A DNA stretch of 64,000 nucleotides from Paragyromitra xinjiangensis (lineage: Eukaryota; Ascomycota; Pezizomycetes; Pezizales; Discinaceae): NCBI GenBank assembly GCA_038503065.1, contig JBCAMK010000005.1:1426001-1490000 (forward strand), written 5' to 3'. Every line of letters begins with the position of its first letter. The stretch's first letter is position 1. Below the pieces are notes generated by a model. The model made no database searches, was not told the origin of the DNA, and was given only the letters and a program-made list of their open reading frames with translations. This document shows, in pieces, positions 12,289-24,523 of the stretch. The position numbers and the translations under genes are program-made.

Positions 12289-13357
12289 CTTCTCGGAGAT
12301 TTATTCAAAGGAAGCTGGAAACAAGAGATTTTAGTTGCTATGGCAAAGTTATCCTATCAAGGTCATTACCCTGAAACGATGTAGAGGGCTGGCAGGAGTC
12401 TTTACTTGGATAGGATTAAAGCGAGGATTGATGTTTGGTGAAGACTCAAGTTGCTTAGTGGAGGTTGGAAGTTCGACAAAAGGAGGAGGCGGGGAATGCG
12501 TTTGTGAGGGCTAGAAAATTGATTGCGTCATTAATCATTTCCAGGGAAATAGCACTGATACTTACCAATGATCAGTTGAAGCACCAGGTCTTAAATGATC
12601 TTGTTAACATTAGTTCTTCGTTATGTTTGCTCTAAGGACATTCAAAGGCTCTTCATGATCAAGAGAATATGTTGGGGTGATGGAGCAGAAGGCAAGCCAG
12701 ACCTGTTTGATTCGGGTGCCAAAGATCCGGCTGACAAACAGCCAAGAAGTGACGTTGGTGGGAAACCAAAGCGGCGGTGACACAAGGAATTACATTTAGA
12801 GTACCGTTGACGACAGCGTGCATTTGTGGTGGATCTGAGGAGATAGATGCATGGCGTCTCTGGTTATGCATGGCGATGACGCTAAAATCCACCGACAACT
12901 GACCCGGGTTTTGACACATCTGGCTGCATGATCAACGGCGGGGTAGTTCCAGAACACATGGTTTTATTCCGTGCGCCATCACGCCCCTGCCGAATCATAC
13001 CGCTGGGAAACTGCTTCCCTGTGCATCAAGCTTTGGATGTCTTGCGAGGAGAAACAACCAATGAGGCAACTGATTGCCTGCGTTGGTTATTAATCTCTTA
13101 GCTCCATTGGCCTAAGGCATCGGAAGTTATCAGAAAGAAAGTTAAGTTATTTTTTTGGACCAGGTCTCATATTTACTTCCCAAGAACATCCAGTCAGGGC
13201 ATTACGGGAGCGTGAGCCATGTGTTGAGCCATGTGTGACTTTAGATTTACTACTAAAACAAGGGCCACAACTAGTTTAACGCCATTATTTATATCATGCT
13301 GCCTTTCAAATATGGTAACCTCAAGTTACTATCTACCATCACATGATAGCAGGGCTT
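12289..13357. other. Intergenic between divergently oriented ends
   Basis: Contains the presumed promoter of the F-box/ankyrin gene (which reads leftward from 12288) and the 3' flank of the DUF3292 gene. No coding region or repeat was recognised. The string GAGCCATGTGT occurs twice in close succession near 13212-13235. Confidence 0.4.
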
Positions 13358-15605
13358 TCAATCATTCGACCGCCATCTCAGCCTCGAATACCCCATTATC
13401 CATTTGAACGCTTCATTTCGATCCACCATGTCTACCAATCTAACGGCTCCACCATCTATAAAGCTTATCTCGAGTGCTTCCAGTGAGAGCATTCTGCCAA
13501 CAGGTTCGGTACTTTTTATCTAAAATCACCGAGTGATAAGTTATGATCCTTGCGTCAGTGGCCTAAAAAGAGTCTACATATGCATACCTTCTTCATCTCA
13601 ACTAGCTCCCACCACGTTCTATTCCAGAGCTCCCTATGTTTCCTAAGGCTCTTGAAACGAATACCAGATGGGTAGATTACTAGGCGCCCTATATGATGCC
13701 CACAGCGGCACTTGAAAGATGCAAATTCACGTTTGTCGCCAATAGCTGGTTCCAGTGTTTCTACAGCATTATGCCATTCTTCCTCTCCCCCTTCAATTTC
13801 CTCATCTCCACCCCCATACTCTTCGTCAGGCGACACAGCGTGTCCAGAGTATTCCGGCTCGCTATTGCCTTGGCCTTCCTCTGTCCAGAACCTCTCCTCT
13901 ACCATCTCTTCAATAATATTCTCTCGTTCTTTCTGTGCTTCATTCCGCAACTCCTGAAACGCCCACTCAGCATGTGTGGGAATATTCCAGAAAATCCATC
14001 TCAGCGGAGAGACGAGATAACGGTACTTTGGGTACCTAGTAGAGATAGGGAACCAGAAAAAGAATGATAATCCAAGAATGAAGAAAAAAAGCTTCATGCA
14101 AAAGCCCGTGTCGGTGATTAGACCGACGAGGAAGCAAGAGAAGAAAAAGGACAGCGAAGCAAAGGTTAGGCGAGGAGAACGCCATTCATAGAAACTAGAT
14201 GAGGTTGTTAGCTAGGTTTGATATTCTGGAACAGCTTTAGGAGGATACTGTTCGCACTTCTCCAAGATTTCGAGGAAATTTGCCAAATCACTTAATTGAA
14301 GCAGTACCCATGGCCCATGTGATTCAGTGAACGGAAGAAGCCATTCCTCAGGGCCATTTTTCTCGATAACTTCGCCGAAACAGTAGGCCTGCTTCCCAGT
14401 GGTCCTTGTGCGCTCAATCGAGTCTCGAAGATCCCCAATTTTTCGCTCAGGGTCAAGGTATCTCCTCAAGGTGAAGAATATGACGCAAAACCACTAAACC
14501 CTCACCAATCGATTTCCCAGTCAGATTATAAACTAGTCAAACACAAAGTAAATGCACTATCGGATGGTTGTAAAGCATTCATATTTACCAAGAAAGTCAT
14601 GATATAAGAGTAGTACCATAGAACGACATACAACGTAAGCCAACGGAAAGTCTCATAGGGGTCTTCCCAGCAGTAGACACGGCGAACGTGGAGGAGCCAT
14701 TCTTGCCAGGGAGCAGTAGAAACGAAGAGGCGTTCAATAGCGGAACGGACGCGGTCTATGGTTATGGGTGGTGGGAGGGCGCGATCGTCGATGTAATGGG
14801 TTGTGAGATCTTGAAATTGGTAAAGGAGTAACTAGGCAAGAAAATTTGAATTGAAACCATTGAAAACGAAGGCTTTACTCGAGAATAGAGTGAATGAGAA
14901 ACGTACCTGACCAAGCCATTTCACGTATTCTACTCGTTCCTCGCCGTTAGCTTCCCGTACGATTTTTCCAGCCTTATCCTTTACGAAAAAGTCCTTTTTC
15001 ATTGGCCATTGTCTCCTGTTTGTAGGGGCGACAACAACACTGGTAACGTGTCTGTTTATGGTCCAATTCACTTGCATATTCCTCCTCTTCCGCAACAACT
15101 CCTTAATCTTACGCTCTGCATCTTCAACATCCCCCTGACACTCATTCCTTCTCGCCTCATCGCGCTCATTGTGAGCTTCCACGAACTCAACTTCGGCAGC
15201 CTGTGGAATATAGGGCGCATTCAGCGTCGACAGCTGCCCCGCGACGATGTGGGTCAAGGTAGCTTTGAGTGCAGTACGAGGATGCGCTAGCAACGCAGAC
15301 GCGCGCGTTATCAGCGAGCTTGAGCGCGGGGAAGTCGAATCCGACCTTGACTCGCCGGCTCTGTCCGAAATCTTAGTATCCTTGTTGTGCCGTAGTGCAT
15401 TGATGGTTTTCTCTTTCAGGGATTTCAGCTTTTCTCGCTTGCTGCCCTTGCAGTTGGCGGAAATGGTATCCAGATCTTTCGCCGTATCTGAGCTGGGCGA
15501 AGCTGAAGCGCTTGAGACTGTAGAATTAACAAATTCGTGCGCACTTCTCCAATCTGTGTCTCTGAAATCTTCGTCCTCGCTCTCGATAGTGATCTCCAGC
15601 CCCAT
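13358..15605 (-). CDS. DUF3292 family membrane protein with C-terminal GRAM-like domain
   Basis: Fungus-specific membrane protein of unknown function. Read on the minus strand there are five exons: 15605-14907, 14831-14589, 14493-14258, 14194-13588 and 13519-13358, giving 648 aa in consistent phase. The last exon is too short to stand out by itself, but its phase fits and it ends in the expected block (RNEAFKWIMGYSRLRW). Residues 1-230 are soluble and charged. A hydrophobic segment spans the exon 2/3 junction (YYSYIMTFL joined to WFCVIFFTL, about 303-325). A second pair of membrane segments lies near 405-445, followed by the conserved HYPKYRYLVSP-type motif (here RYPKYRYLVSP), an acidic stretch, and a beta-rich module starting FKCRCGHHIGRLVIYPSGIRF that looks GRAM-like. 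The last module suggests action at membranes; this is inference. Confidence 0.85.
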
Positions 15606-17613
15606 ATCAATAGATCCGATATCGTGCGCCTCGGTTCTATTGATTCGGGCAAGGGCTCACATCCCCACAATCAACAATTGAACATGGAATAAATCAAGCA
15701 TCAATACAGCACGTACTGTGTAATTATAGTGGACATGGTTACTACGCTTTCAATCTATTTCTACACGGCACGAAACAATGAGAGTATCCTGTCGTCAATG
15801 AATCTGCTTGCAATCGTAAGAAACCCAAGAAAACAAAGTTAAAGATCGGAGATGCTGGGAGTCGAGTGCCTGATTTCCAGGTGTTCGGCTTTGTGCGTAG
15901 TGATTCACCCATTATCCTTCCAGTGACGTCGCGCATCTTCTGGCTGCTAGGTCTTCGGGTCTAGATCATCACACAAAACTACCCAATCAGGTCCCAGCCA
16001 CCCAACCGATCGGTGCAAGATTAGACGAGTGACGGCAGATTGACGCCATATTGGTGGCCGTGCCGGTGGCGATTTGATGTGGCTTGGCTCTATACCCATG
16101 CAAGTGGCTTTCTCTGTTGCTGCATGATGCACCTTGTCCGCGGACCTTGCAAGTTGATTGGTGAAGAGCCCAGGCCAATTTTTTCAGCTTGTTACATAGA
16201 CAACACATGATTCTGGCCTTGGTAGGAAGTCTCTGGGAATCGGTGCACAAAGTGAGGGAAATTTGACCAGAAGACACTAATTTTACTAGTATGGTGGCAA
16301 AAGTCTCTAGAACTCATACCTATTTCCACCAAAAATAGTAAGGGATAGATTGGTTCGACAGGTGTAAACTGTGAAGAAGCGCTCCGTGGTATGTATAGAT
16401 ACATGTATTCACGGTGCCGCAGGTACCCACGAAATCGTAGTGCTACGTTACACAATTGGTTAAAGTGATCGTTTCCGAAACAACAACAAATGCTGTATTT
16501 ACATGCTCGCCTCGCGAACCAGAAAAAGAACTAGGGCACAAGTTCAAACGGTCAAGAATTAGCCAAGATTCAGGAAAGTCTTGACCAGTCAATCCACTGT
16601 GATCGCAATCTTGCATGAACAGTCCTGCTAGGATCATCTAACTTGTTCAACACTTGATGACGCTTCTCTTTGGAATTTCCTCCCAACAAACCAGAATTAA
16701 GCAAGAGGCTGAAGGTTAAACACGAGTTTCTTCCCCGCAACTTCGCCAATCGCTAATTGCAGTATTCACCCGGAGAAACAGCTGATTGAGGCATAGGTTT
16801 GTGGCAAGTCGTGGCTTTAGCAGCAAGAAATCCGAATCCGTAGAAGATCAACAAGTGTTGCGTAAGTAAGACTTGCAATTTCTGGACTTTCCAGCAGCGC
16901 AGCAGAGACAATCTGCACACGTCCACCGCCACTTCAACCCGATGCCATACGTAGCCAACAACATCGCACGATGTAGCCACTCCATTATTTTTCGTCTTTT
17001 CTTGCAAAAAAAAGCTAAGTCGCAAGCTAGCCTCCATAAAATTTGGTCTATCGGGCAGGAACGTTAGACAGGGAGCCATCTGGGCGGAAAATTTGACAAC
17101 AAACATAGGCGTGTCTTGCACCTTGCACCTTGCACCAACTAAAGTGAGGGCCTTCGTTCGCTGGGGTTCTCTCCAACCAAGATTCGACCTAGTTCATGAG
17201 GTGATGTAGGTATCAAGTCTCGGTGCAAGAAGTACTAGTCTCATTTACCATGACCCGTTCCGTGTTTTCCTTTTGCTTGTTCTGCTGTTTCTACTCTGCT
17301 GTGGGGTCTTACGTGTTTTTGGTCTTCCCTATCAGGATCTCGGGGCAGTTCCTAACTTGTTCTGAGGCAGGCAGCTTCCCGCGTTGTCCCACTCTATGTC
17401 ATTCTATGTGTGGGTGCAGGCACCTTGGCGCAGGCCTCCATTCTCTGTTGATAATGATCCTACATATAATGCACTTCTCCCTCCCCTCTTCCTATCTGTT
17501 CCCCAGCCTGTTCAACCCATCCAGTCGCTCCACCAACATCTTCATCCTCTCCACATTCCTCTACTTACGAAATTCCTTAATTGGATCCTTACGACACTTT
17601 AACGAATATCAAA
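15606..17613. other. Intergenic
   Basis: 2 kb without a supported gene. It lies between the start of the DUF3292 gene (minus) and the start of the first secreted Ser-rich gene (plus), so it should hold both promoters. The segment 17470-17600 is pyrimidine-rich, fitting a leader for the downstream gene. Confidence 0.4.
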
Positions 17614-18466
17614 ATGAAGAATTCAATCATCCTCCTTGCTGCTGGGCTTGTTGCGAGCTCTTGGGCTCAGCAGACCACGAACACACCGTGTACGGGGTGC
17701 GAGAATATTTCCAACTTCGATTCCCTAGGTAGATGCTCTCAGCCGTGGGCAGGTGCCGTTGGAGCGTAAAAATTCCCTCTCTTGTTGAATGATTCTAGCA
17801 TAAATTAGCATCATACTAACGATCATTTCCAGTTGTCTAGCTGCTCCCTGTAACCAGTCCTACAGCACCAACCCGTGGGTAGAGTACTGTTCTTCTTCAA
17901 CTACAGACGGTGCAACCACAGGCGGTGCTGTTGGTACTGCTACTGCGTCTGGGTCCTCAGTCATCTCCAGCGCTACCTCCTCTGCTAGTTCAGTAGTTTC
18001 TGGAATCTCCGCCTCCGCTAGTTCCGTGGCAGCCAGCATCTCTTCTTCTGCGGCCGCTGCTGCCTCTAGCGTTGCCTCCAGTGCCGCTTCTGCTGCTATC
18101 AGTGCCGTCTCCAGCGCTGAAGCCTCCGCCTCCAGTGTGATTGCCAGTGCTGGCTCCTCCGCCTCCGCCGCTCTTTCCTCTGGAGCCTCCTCAGTCTCTA
18201 GCGAACTCTCATCTGTCTCGGGCAGTGTCTCCAGTGCCATTGCTTCTGTCGCCTCTACCGCCCAGACTACCATCACTACTACTAACTCTGCTGGCTCTAC
18301 CATTACCACCACCACCGATGCTTCTACCACGTCTACCTCCACCGCTACCCACTCCTCCACTACAACAACCACTACCACCAGCTCTAACGCTGGTTCTGCA
18401 CCCAACGCTCCGGGGTTCTTTTTGTCTGGTGTTTTGGCTGTTTTTGGGTCTATATTCTTATTGTAA
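17614..18466 (+). CDS. Secreted, Ser-rich GPI-anchored cell-surface protein with six-cysteine head (copy 1)
   Basis: Two exons, 17614-17765 and 17833-18466, giving 261 aa. Residues 1-19 are a clear signal peptide (MKNSIILLAAGLVASSWAQ). Next is a short head with cysteines spaced C-x2-C-x11-C-x10-C-x4-C-x13-C and a tryptophan four residues after the third cysteine. The remainder is almost entirely Ser, Ala, Thr and Val, a mucin-like, presumably O-glycosylated stalk. It ends in a hydrophobic tail (FFLSGVLAVFGSIFLL) after Ser/Asn/Gly residues, as for a GPI anchor. It should sit in the cell wall or plasma membrane. I do not recognise the cysteine head; it is shorter than a CFEM domain and lacks the usual spacing of eight cysteines. 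The phase-2 intron falls one base before the codon of the fourth cysteine. A related gene lies at 21793. Confidence 0.8.
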
Positions 18467-21400
18467 AAGGGTCGATAAAATTGGGTGGATGGGTTACGAA
18501 AAGAAATGTAGTTAATGTCTCTTTTGTTTGGTCTTTAATCATGAGCGGGATATCCGAAGCAGTAATGTAAACTGAAGCAATGAATATTAATTTCTCCACC
18601 ATCTTTCCCTCGTACTTCATTTTTCTGAGTTCCATCTCTCTTGACCGTTCCAATTGGCCCGGATACTCCCATCTCTACAAATACCATGTGTCAACGAACC
18701 CAGTACAGCGGGCAACCATCGCGACAACCACTAACCAACGACGTCAACAGCCACGAGAAAAAAAAACCAAGAAATTGAAGATGCTTGAGAGGATATGCAG
18801 GCCACGTGTAATGCCTTTTCACAATTGGTCTGTATTGCCACTTTAACGCGGCCACGTTATGAATGTCTTACATCACTTCTGTTTGTTCTGTGCAGCCGAA
18901 TAACCCTTGCGCCTCAGGCAATGATGCAAGGATATACGATTTATGCATCTCCAAAGATCAAGGTCTATGGCAAGATATTCACCCATGGCGTAGCCTATAA
19001 TAGTGGGCAGGCATAGAGTCTACGTGACTTCATAATGTTCGTAAAGTTCCATCCTGGTGCTGGAGGTTGGGTTTGGGGTCAGTGGCTGGCATACGTACAT
19101 GTGAAGCTTGGTACAGGCCGAGATGCCGGGATCCTGGTTGGACGGGACAGCATGATCATTGGTGTCTCGCTTGTGCATGAATCCTTGTCTTGCCCGATGC
19201 TCGCCTCGATCATCCGTGCGCAAATGTAAACAGGCGAGGAACTTGGAATCTTGGGCTTGAGCAGACAGTAATTGGTGGTTTGGGGGTTTCATTGTCGCAG
19301 GACAAGGATTTAAGATTGGACTGGGTGGTTGGGGGGCGAGTGAGCTTCCATGATTGGATAGCTGTCTACTCTACTCAACCTTAATATTCGAGGCTGGCTC
19401 AACTTCATGGATGTTTCGTAGGATGGACAGTGAGGACCAGGTTAGCAAGATAAAGATGTGACTCGTGATAGAGAGAACGCGAGCCCCTGAGAACGGGTGG
19501 CTACATGGTGGAGCCACGGCAGAATCTCCGAAAAGTAAACTTGGCAACGCATGTAGTTGCGGAATGCAGCAAACTTTAATTGTAGAAACCCTGTGTATAG
19601 TACTTCGGCGTGTATTTTCTATTTAACGAATATCTTCACACAGTCCTCAACCCATCCCGGGCGCGTGTTTGTGTTTGCTTTTCTAGTGATGGCACCTATT
19701 TACAAGCATTGCCTTGGGTGTGGAACGGCCACTTATATAGCTTGTGCCCCCCATAACTGATACTCTCTAACAGATGCTGTTTCATAATACATGCATCTAC
19801 GTTTTCCCGGAGCTACGAATGGAGCTTCTGCCCACCTTGCGCAGGCATTTCGATTTCGGCGTATTTTGCCGTCCAATACCAGTGTCCGGAGAGATCCTGT
19901 CACATGCAAATGCAAATCTGTAGAGCTGGCTATCCGTTTCGCTTACGACTACATGTAGCTATTATAGAGAACGGACCAAGCCCCACGAATACTGTGGTGA
20001 CATCAAAAACACCACTTCCCTATACAGCCAATGATAATGACTTTTATGTTCCCTGAATGTTCGTTAGAGGTGATAGTACGATCTTGAATTTTCCAATCAG
20101 GTTGTCACCGAAACCCCGACGTTAGCATAATTACGCAATCTAATTTTCAAGCAAGTGGGGGTTTTGAATTGTAGATGCACATTCGCAAGGCTGCCACCTG
20201 TTGCTAGCTATCCATCAATACTACATGTATAAAAGAGCCAGCAGACCGCCCCTCGTCCCAAAAGTAGGTATAAATTCGCACGGGATTCTATTGCAAAACT
20301 CCAATGACTCACTAGGTTAGATCTGAATTCGCAGTCCTGCCTACAGAGCTGTTGTGATGCTTTGCGCAACTTCACTCAAGACAAGATTAACGCACCTTCT
20401 TACCTCAAAAGGATCAGATTCTAATTGTTTGAGCCTGATAAGAATACTCGAATTTTCTGTCAGCTTATGCAATTAATATACTTTGATCCACGACAAGTGT
20501 GTAACTACAGTGCCAAAAAGGGGGATGCGATTGGTACAGCATTTTTGCAGTATCCTAAAAAATGCTGGATTAATTCTGCAGTGCTACGGGATTTATTAGC
20601 AAATGTAGCAGCGCTCTAGAATTAAGCGTGTGTAATATGTATCTAAGAGATATAGACATATACTAGAACTGATTTATAGATAAGATACTTGTAAGGGCCG
20701 GAACACAGAGTCGCCATGAACACGTATATCTGTTAATTATATAAATGTCTACTATACGTACGTACATGTAGTCTCTAGCAGCCCTAAAATAGTCTAAGAC
20801 AACAGAGGCTCGGAATTAAACAAGGTGCACGAGCCAACCAGCAGGTCACAAAGTCAGATTAGCAAACGAGCCGTTAATCGCGTCTATAAGACGGTCTGAG
20901 CCGAAATCTGTGCTCCAAAGCCAAAAAGTCTCAGAATGGAATAAAAGCCGCTTAAACCAAAGAATATGGTAGTGGTGTAATTGGGACGCCTAATTGATGC
21001 TTGTTGGTAGAGGATCTGAATGAAAAGTATAATGTTTGATGTATCCCTGGCTACGAAAACGAATGTCCTTATTTTCTAGCTATTAGGTCTTTAATTGAGC
21101 AGGGCTATATGTACGGTCGAGGTAAGTTCCAAGAGGTTTGGGTCGGGGAGAGGTTAGTAAGGTTCCTTGCTCCTGAGTGGAGTTCTGCAAACTAACATAA
21201 GTAATCAGGGAAAGTTGTAATTCGCACGTCAAATCCCGATGACATTATCCGAGTGCATGAATAGTCGAGCCCCGACCGTTTTTTAACACTTGTCGATAAT
21301 TTCTCATCTAGCTTAATAGTAGCATGAAATATCACTCGCCTAATACCTAATGCCAAGCGATAACATAAGCCAGTTAAAAGTTGGGGTGCCAGGAATATCT

Positions 21401-21792
21401 GATTTCATTGTTCGGAAAACTCTCCAACATCGAAGTCTATGGGAAGTGGTAATGACGCCGAGAGCAGGCTTAGTTATGTATATATATATATCAAGATTGA
21501 GAGTAGCTTTTCCTTGGAAACTCGATAATTGTGTTGACTGGACGCCCACACCGAAAATCCAATCCAATCAAGGCCCTAGTCGAAGTCGATTGTTCGCGTG
21601 GTGATGTGTGATGTGTCTTTGAATACGGTGGTGATACGTACTTTTTTGTTTCTTTCTCAGCCCTGGAATGCTATTTTTAATTCCTCGCAATCCTTCAAAT
21701 ATGTAGCCGCACCCACCCCGGTCGCAGATCCCGTTCTCCATCTTCAAAGACCGTTCCAACCGCAGTGATCTGATACCTTGATCATCTTCACC
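18467..21792. other. Intergenic between the two six-cysteine genes
   Basis: 3.3 kb without a supported gene. It holds a truncated Tc1-like element (20503-20625) and three copies of the palindrome TACATGTA (19950, 20222, 20763). The remaining short frames have no recognisable content. No remnant of a third six-cysteine gene was seen. Confidence 0.45.
20503..20625 (+). mobile_element. Truncated Tc1/mariner-like MITE, one inverted-repeat end present
   Basis: This 123-bp stretch is repeated in reverse orientation at 33672-33794, with five differences, all transitions. It begins at an end of type TACAGTGCCAAAAA, like the terminal repeats of Tc1 elements. Within it lies a hairpin of which one arm reads AAATGCTGGATTAATTCTGC. 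The second terminus present in the other copy is missing here, so this copy is truncated on the right. It cannot code for a protein. Confidence 0.75.
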
Positions 21793-22632
21793 ATGAAAGG
21801 CTTATTCGGAATTTTGATTCTCTCCATCCTCGCTGCGACACATGTTGTGCACGCACAGACGACGACATCGCTCAGGGACCTAACGGGATTTGGGCCGTGT
21901 AACAATTGCCGTGTTCTCGGTAATTCACAGGAACTTGTGCCATGTTCAGACATGTGGAGACAACTGCTCCAAATGTGCGTAATTATCTGTGGTGCTTTTT
22001 ACTTCACTGATTTTTTTGGGATGTTTGATTATGCTACCCATACGTGTACTTAGTCTCTTCTTTGGTTGTCTCTTATTTCTGACTAAGTCGTCAATAACAC
22101 CTGCTGACATACTCCCAGCTGTTCTTCCCCCCAATGTAGCGGCAGTATGGCTTCACTTCAGAACCCTGTCTTCAACATTGACGACTGCACCGCCACGCCA
22201 CCCCCGCTACCTGGTGGAACTGAAATTTTCAGTTGGCCGGGATCGCCTATCACGCTGGAAGGTACAACATTCATACATGTACTTACCCTTAGTATTTCAT
22301 ACACTTCCAGCATCATAACTACTTCCAGCACCACAACTACTTCCAGCATCATAACCACTCCCAGCACAACGACCACTTCCAGCACAACGACCACTTCCAG
22401 TACCACGACCACTTCCACCACGGTAACAACTTCTACGCCAACAGCATCCCAGCCAACTACAACGGTATCGACCGTGTCGGAGACTACCACATCATCTGGG
22501 ACCCCCACTGCAAGTAGTTCCACAAGTAGTAGCAGCAGTGCTGGGCCTTTAACAGGGGGTGCTGCTATTGGGAGTGTACCAGGATGGGCTGAAGGAGTCG
22601 TCTTCCTGGTTGGTTGGATTTTTGCTTTGTAG
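21793..22632 (+). CDS. Secreted, Thr-rich GPI-anchored cell-surface protein with six-cysteine head (copy 2)
   Basis: Two exons, 21793-21974 and 22119-22632, giving 231 aa. A signal peptide covers about residues 1-22 (MKGLFGILILSILAATHVVH). The head has the same cysteine layout as the gene at 17614: C-x2-C-x11-C-x10-C-x4-C-x16-C, again with Trp four residues after the third cysteine. The intron is also at the same place and phase (phase 2, one base before the fourth cysteine codon), which supports both gene models and common descent. After the head come repeats of TTSST and TTTSS type, a probable O-glycosylated stalk. The tail ends in a hydrophobic segment (VVFLVGWIFAL) for GPI attachment. Function unknown; a wall or adhesion role is inference. 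The donor is GTGCGT and the acceptor CCCAG at 22118. Confidence 0.75.
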
Positions 22633-23070
22633 TGGGGTTATCTTTTGTTTTTTATTGTTTTCCGATATTTTTCCCCGGTAGAGATTGTTTTACCGATGTC
22701 TGTCATTAAATATGGAAGACTGGTAGGGGTTCAAGTTAGTGTTCTTCTGATTGTGGATGGAGAATATGGGGGCTATTATATCTATATCTATACTCATGAC
22801 TATTGGAAGCAAGCTGGAAATCAAGAAAATATTTCTCCTATCCATGAAGTACTTCGAACCAACTGTTTTCATTGTGAGGGGTTGCGGGGGTCTGGAGACA
22901 CGCGTGAATCTATACTCGAGTGATATTTCATGATCACAATAGGATAGATGGATAGATTTTTCATTCACGCATATGATCACAATAGAAATAATGGGCAAGA
23001 GCAAGCCATGTCTAAAGGTTCACCATCATAGCCCCGCAGTTAAGGCCACATCCATCCTAATCTACTAACC
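22633..23070. other. Short intergenic between convergent genes
   Basis: The gene at 21793 (plus) and the gene at 23631 (minus) end towards each other here. The stretch is AT-rich and probably holds both polyadenylation regions. Nothing else was recognised. Confidence 0.4.
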
Positions 23071-23631
23071 TTAAAGCTTCAAGTTCTCCAATCCCTTAAA
23101 CATCTCTTTCTGGAAATCTACATCGAGATTGAGGTTCCCAATAGCCTCGCTTTTTATATCCTTTAAAAGCTCGAAAAACATAATCTTAATATTTATGCAA
23201 CCCGCGAAGAAGGTGAGGCAGGTAACCTCTGCGTTGAGATTACAGGCTTTGAGCAACTGACGGAAATAATCTCTAAATTGGTCTTTATAGGGTAACAATG
23301 CAGGGGGAATTCGTTCGGTTAAACTCAATCCCTCAGGGCCGAGGGCGTAGGCTGGTAGGAGCATCGGGTTGTCCTTGTTTTTGTAGAGTTTTTCAAACTC
23401 TTCTTTGAGTCTCTCCATTACACGACGTCCCGCCAAGATGAGCCAATCTCGAGCTGCAGCATCTAGACTGATGTGTTTCTGACTGTTGATGTAGGAGATA
23501 ACCTGTGCAAAGGCATCTCCGATCGCAGAGAAGTCAGGAAAGGGGAGCGCTGCGGGTACAGCTGGGGCGTCGGTGGGCTCGCTAGTTGAGGTTGGGTGAG
23601 ATCCAACCTTGCCTCCGGCGAGATTGGCCAT
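23071..23631 (-). CDS. Hypothetical protein, 186 aa
   Basis: Single-exon frame from ATG at 23631. I do not recognise the family. The first 35 residues are Pro/Ala/Thr-rich and probably disordered. The rest is predicted mostly helical, with amphipathic stretches (RDWLILAGRRVMERLKEEFEKLY and MFFELLKDIKSEAIGNLNLD) and four cysteines in the C-terminal half. There is no signal peptide or membrane segment of convincing length. It is divergently transcribed from the GH31 gene with about 900 bp between the starts. The length and non-repetitive composition make a real gene likely. Confidence 0.6.
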   Translation of the reverse strand: MANLAGGKVGSHPTSTSEPTDAPAVPAALPFPDFSAIGDAFAQVISYINSQKHISLDAAARDWLILAGRRVMERLKEEFEKLYKNKDNPMLLPAYALGPEGLSLTERIPPALLPYKDQFRDYFRQLLKACNLNAEVTCLTFFAGCINIKIMFFELLKDIKSEAIGNLNLDVDFQKEMFKGLENLKL

Positions 23632-24523
23632 TTGAGGAGTGGATTTTACAGGGTGCTAAGGGTGGAAAATTCGGTGATATTCTATTGTAGAGGGGGAAGG
23701 CTTGGGGTGCGATATGTATGTCTGTTTGAGTATGAGTTCATCTCCAGCTTATCTATGAGTGAATCACCCCCCCTCTGAATTCACGTAATTTCTTATGTAA
23801 GCACAGATAATTGTTGCCTGAAGCGCATCATCAAGATACGGCGCAAGGATAATTATCCTAAATGTGCGTTACCCCAATCCCAGGTTTTGTAAAAATTAAA
23901 GCTCGGCCAAGACATAAAATAGATGACAGCTACATGTAGCGCGGGGGGCCTGCTAGTATACTTCTGATGTTGCATGGATTAATGGAAGTAGGAATTGGTA
24001 AAATGCGGCAGAAGGGTTATTGCTAAACTAAGCTAAGTGTGAATTTGCCCCACGTCTAGTGCCCGCGTTCGCAGTACATAGTGGCTATTCGGAATATCTC
24101 CCTTCGGAGTCCGGAAAATGAAAGTACATGTATGTATCCACGTGCACCCCCACCTGCTCAGCCGGCATCGGACTATCAACATGTAGGTACAAAACCACCT
24201 TCGATAGACTATATTTACACCTGATGAACTACTTTGTCCTGCATAACCCCCGCAATCCATCCCCGCGGGTCCTTCCAGATGTTCCGTCGGCAGAATTGAA
24301 GGCGCCTCAAACGTCATAAAGGCTAAACTGCAGCATCTAGGAGCGATGAGCAGAGGGGTAATGAATGAATTCCCCCGATGACCGACGGACTATTGTCTTT
24401 AAATAAGGGGCTTTTAGGAAAGGGAGGAGGAATTTTTGTGGGGTGATAATTGACGGCATCTGTTTGTCGTTAGGGTTACTACGACTTGATATCTCACGCA
24501 GCTGATACTTTGTTGAAGCAAAT
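23632..24523. other. Divergent promoter region between the 186-aa gene and the GH31 gene
   Basis: About 890 bp that must hold the promoters of two divergent genes. TACATGTA occurs at 23931 and 24125. Otherwise nothing specific was recognised. Confidence 0.4.

Noticed and set aside
13428..13522. A plus-strand ATG frame beginning MSTNLTAPPS
   Set aside because: It is antisense to the last exon of the DUF3292 gene, which fits family sequence and phase much better.
17860..18405. A 181-aa minus-strand frame of Val/Glu/Ala repeats
   Set aside because: It is the antisense shadow of the Ser/Ala-rich stalk of the gene at 17614.
20425..20619. A 64-aa plus-strand frame
   Set aside because: It lies mostly inside the truncated Tc1-like MITE, which is non-coding in its other copy.
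22158..22523. A 121-aa minus-strand frame rich in Val
   Set aside because: Antisense shadow of the Thr-rich stalk of the gene at 21793.
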